Shown here in pieces: positions 6,801 through 7,368 of a DNA stretch of 7,368 nucleotides. Source of the DNA: JARKQH01 sp964631605 (GTDB lineage: Bacteria > Verrucomicrobiota > Verrucomicrobiia > Limisphaerales > UBA8199); the NCBI GenBank assembly GCA_964631605.1, contig CAZVYG010000138.1:1-7368 (forward strand), read 5' to 3'. The position numbers and the translations under genes were made by a program. Numbering within the stretch: position 1 is the first letter of the stretch; every line of letters begins with the position of its first letter. Below the pieces are notes generated by a model that ran no database searches, had not been told where the DNA came from, and saw nothing but the letters and a program-made list of their open reading frames with translations.

Positions 6801-7075
6801 ATAAATTAGGCCATCGGGTGGACCCCAACGCCAAGACGACCGCCGCTACGCACGGCGCTTACTTCCTGGCCCTCACGCACGCCCGGCTGGGGCACACCAA
6901 TGAAGCCTCTGCCTGGTTCCAAGACGCCTCCAGCTTCGATCCCTCTGCCGGGGGGGCTCGCGCCCCCGCTGCCGCGAAGGTGTATTGGTGGAACCGACTC
7001 ACCCTTCAGTTGCTGCGCAAAGAAGCCGACTCGGTAGTCAACGCGCGCGCCCCCCAGCCGGCGTCCCCGCCCTGA
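3803..7075 (+). CDS. Membrane Ser/Thr protein kinase with C-terminal TPR repeats
   Basis: A 1090-residue receptor-like Hanks-type kinase. Residues 5-57 are the short helical lead-in common to this family (the ERAAYLDRAC region). The kinase domain, about 84-385, has every catalytic element: glycine loop GEGGAGAVY (91-99), VALK with Lys114, probable helix-C Glu132, HRDLKPSN with Asp207 and Asn212, DFG at 228-230, an activation segment with several Thr ending in SPE (259-261), and Asp275. An extra segment at about 291-350 is a family-typical insertion. A single membrane helix lies at about 407-428, preceded by FVRRHK, so the kinase should be cytoplasmic and the C-terminal part outside. A charged, probably coiled linker (432-470) leads to about nine TPR-like repeats of 41-46 residues (about 509-891) of the kinesin-light-chain-like type, then a less regular helical region to the end. 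It probably senses an external ligand or protein and phosphorylates the neighbouring sigma factor. No PASTA or WD40 repeats are seen. The start gives the conserved N-terminus; the ribosome-binding site is weak. Confidence 0.95.
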   Translation: MNASDLPDEALFEAALNCRTPAERAAYLDRACAGQPELRQQLEVLLAAHDRSGAFLETPATPIDAALKLDLPGEEAPGTVIGRYKLLEKIGEGGAGAVYMAEQTEPVRRKVALKVIKLGMDTRQVVARFEVERQALALMDHPNIAKVLDAGATETGRPFFVMELVRGTKITDYCDQNHLSTRERLDLFVQVCHAVQHAHQKAIIHRDLKPSNIMVTLHDGVPVPKVIDFGIAKATQQPLTDKTLFTAFQQLIGTPAYMSPEQAELSGLDIDTRSDIYSLGVLLYELLTGKTPFEQKDLLQAGLDEMRRFIREQEPPKPSTRLSTLTKAELTDVAKRRGAETPKLIPLVRGDLDWIVMKCLEKDRRRRYETANNVALDIEHHLRQEPVSAAAPSTLYRAGKFVRRHKVGLAMAAGMVLLLAGGVIVGTWQAVRATRAEQAQSVLRQDAEAGRKEARTEAAKSRQVARFLEEMLEGVGPEVALGRDTTLMREILDKTADRVSKSLTNQPEVAAELQFIIANTYLKLSECDKAEASAREALRLNRLIGGETNQAVAASLNLLARILINRRGADDYAVAEKLARQALEILQAISNEETTEVAMSFYLLASALQNQGRLAEAEEAHLQALAIRRRILKEHIDVASSLNNLAMVYRDQGKLDLARAAVVEALAMQTNLFGAEHPDIASSLRTLALVADSQGNLAEVGSLHRAVLAMRRKLLPAEHLSLVGSVSDVASVLYREGNLAEAEKLAREALAMRRKLHPPDHPELLACLHGLAHILKDQGRFAEAEELCRESLRINRDRGKEDRALVDSLKACAKVLQAKKDFPAALALCQEALKLERKLSAERPAAVVDALFNLANMLGDQGDLAEAKAMVREALDLCLEVLERVPADPVVVNWRYGMALYGQAVLCLATGDTNGYRATATQIVAQLERRVGGNITLVAWACALAPDAVTNYAPLLEAVTNDLAGQTNTTSSLYGLQTLGALLYRAGRDPEAARQLAELHKLGHRVDPNAKTTAATHGAYFLALTHARLGHTNEASAWFQDASSFDPSAGGARAPAAAKVYWWNRLTLQLLRKEADSVVNARAPQPASPP

Positions 7076-7086
7076 GCCGGATTTGA

Positions 7087-7167
7087 GGGAGGGCGAGCGT
7101 CCCCGCGAGCCCAAATATTGGGGGAGAATGGGATGAGATCAGGGCTCGCGGGGACGCTCGCCCTCCC
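7087..7167. repeat. Perfect 26-bp inverted repeat with 29-nt loop after the kinase gene
   Basis: Positions 7087-7112 are the exact reverse complement of 7142-7167, with no mismatch over 26 bp; the loop is 7113-7141. The arms contain GGGCGAGCGTCCCCGCGAGC, and the hexamer GCTCGC occurs twice within the right arm. The left arm begins 12 bp after the kinase stop, so the element sits in the mRNA 3' end if transcription continues. There is no T-run on either side, so it is not a classical intrinsic terminator, but such a stem could block exonucleases or stall polymerase. Its perfect symmetry and motif look like a dispersed palindromic (REP/MITE-like) element; copy number cannot be judged from one copy. 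Confidence 0.85.
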
Positions 7168-7368
7168 GGGCGGTTTGGCGGGCAGTCCCTCCGAAAACTT
7201 CTTTCCTGCCGGTGATCCGTTTTGTCGCCAAATCTCGTTTATGAGGTTGAGGGCACTGATGCAGGTGCCCAGTGGAACCGGTCGCCGGCCCCCGGGGGGG
7301 CCGGGGGCGCGTTACGGGGTTCTCCGCCCGGACCGTAAAACTCAAAACAATGTGTCGCCGCCACTGGA
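7168..7368. other. Non-coding tail with two small hairpins
   Basis: I see no convincing gene here on either strand. Two stems are present: GGGCAC (7251-7256) with GTGCCC (7265-7270) around an 8-nt loop, and CCGGCCCCC (7285-7293) with GGGGGCCGG (7296-7304) around two bases, including a seven-G run at 7294-7300. Neither is followed by a T-run. A minus-strand frame (7345 down to 7139) runs into the inverted repeat and has a composition unlike a real protein. Function unknown; the stretch may continue a repeat-rich intergenic region beyond the window. Confidence 0.5.

Noticed and set aside
7087..7167. CRISPR-like or tRNA-like structure at the inverted repeat
   Set aside because: There is only one inverted pair, with no direct repeat/spacer periodicity and no cloverleaf arms; no CRISPR, tRNA or rRNA was seen anywhere in the window.
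7139..7345. 68-codon minus-strand frame after the kinase gene
   Set aside because: It runs through one arm of the inverted repeat, has no visible ribosome-binding site, and has a Pro/Arg-rich composition unlike a real protein.

Overview
The window is a GC-rich bacterial chromosomal segment with all real genes on the + strand. It carries three gene sets typical of the Planctomycetota-Verrucomicrobiota group: a secreted small c-type cytochrome of the planctomycete type, a secreted DUF2961/GH172 protein, and an ECF sigma factor paired with a very large TPR-bearing Ser/Thr kinase. The kinase architecture, the weak or absent Shine-Dalgarno sequences and a GC-rich hairpin repeat after the kinase make me favour Verrucomicrobiota (Limisphaerales/Pedosphaera-like). 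This assignment is an inference from family distribution and style, not a search result.

Layout. Positions 1-184 form a less GC-rich leader with an ECF-promoter-like motif and a small hairpin touching the first start codon. Positions 185-619 encode an exported monohaem cytochrome c domain protein, and 678-2312 an exported GH172-family (DUF2961) carbohydrate-active protein. A 7-bp stem-loop follows. Positions 2370-3161 encode a stand-alone UvrC-type GIY-YIG nuclease with the whole active site present but no UvrC C-terminal half. Positions 3177-3752 encode an ECF sigma factor of the TIGR02999/PF07638 type, whose likely ribosome-binding site overlaps the nuclease stop codon. Positions 3803-7075 encode a membrane Ser/Thr kinase with a cytoplasmic catalytic domain, one transmembrane helix and about nine TPR repeats predicted to lie outside the membrane. 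Positions 7076-7368 are non-coding and hold a perfect 26-bp inverted repeat and smaller hairpins.

How the genes may work together. The first two products are both exported and plausibly act on extracellular or periplasmic glycans and associated redox chemistry, but nothing in the sequence links them beyond adjacency. The sigma factor and kinase look like a signalling pair: a TPR sensor outside the membrane, a kinase inside, and a sigma factor whose region 2.2 lacks the usual acidic residues and has a threonine instead. This matches the phosphorylation-activated sigma model shown for EcfP/PknT of Vibrio. The nuclease lies 15 bp upstream of the sigma gene and may be co-transcribed with it.

The strongest candidate for something new is this putative phospho-switch sigma/kinase pair with its upstream nuclease. 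The individual families are all known; the combination and mechanism here are inferred.
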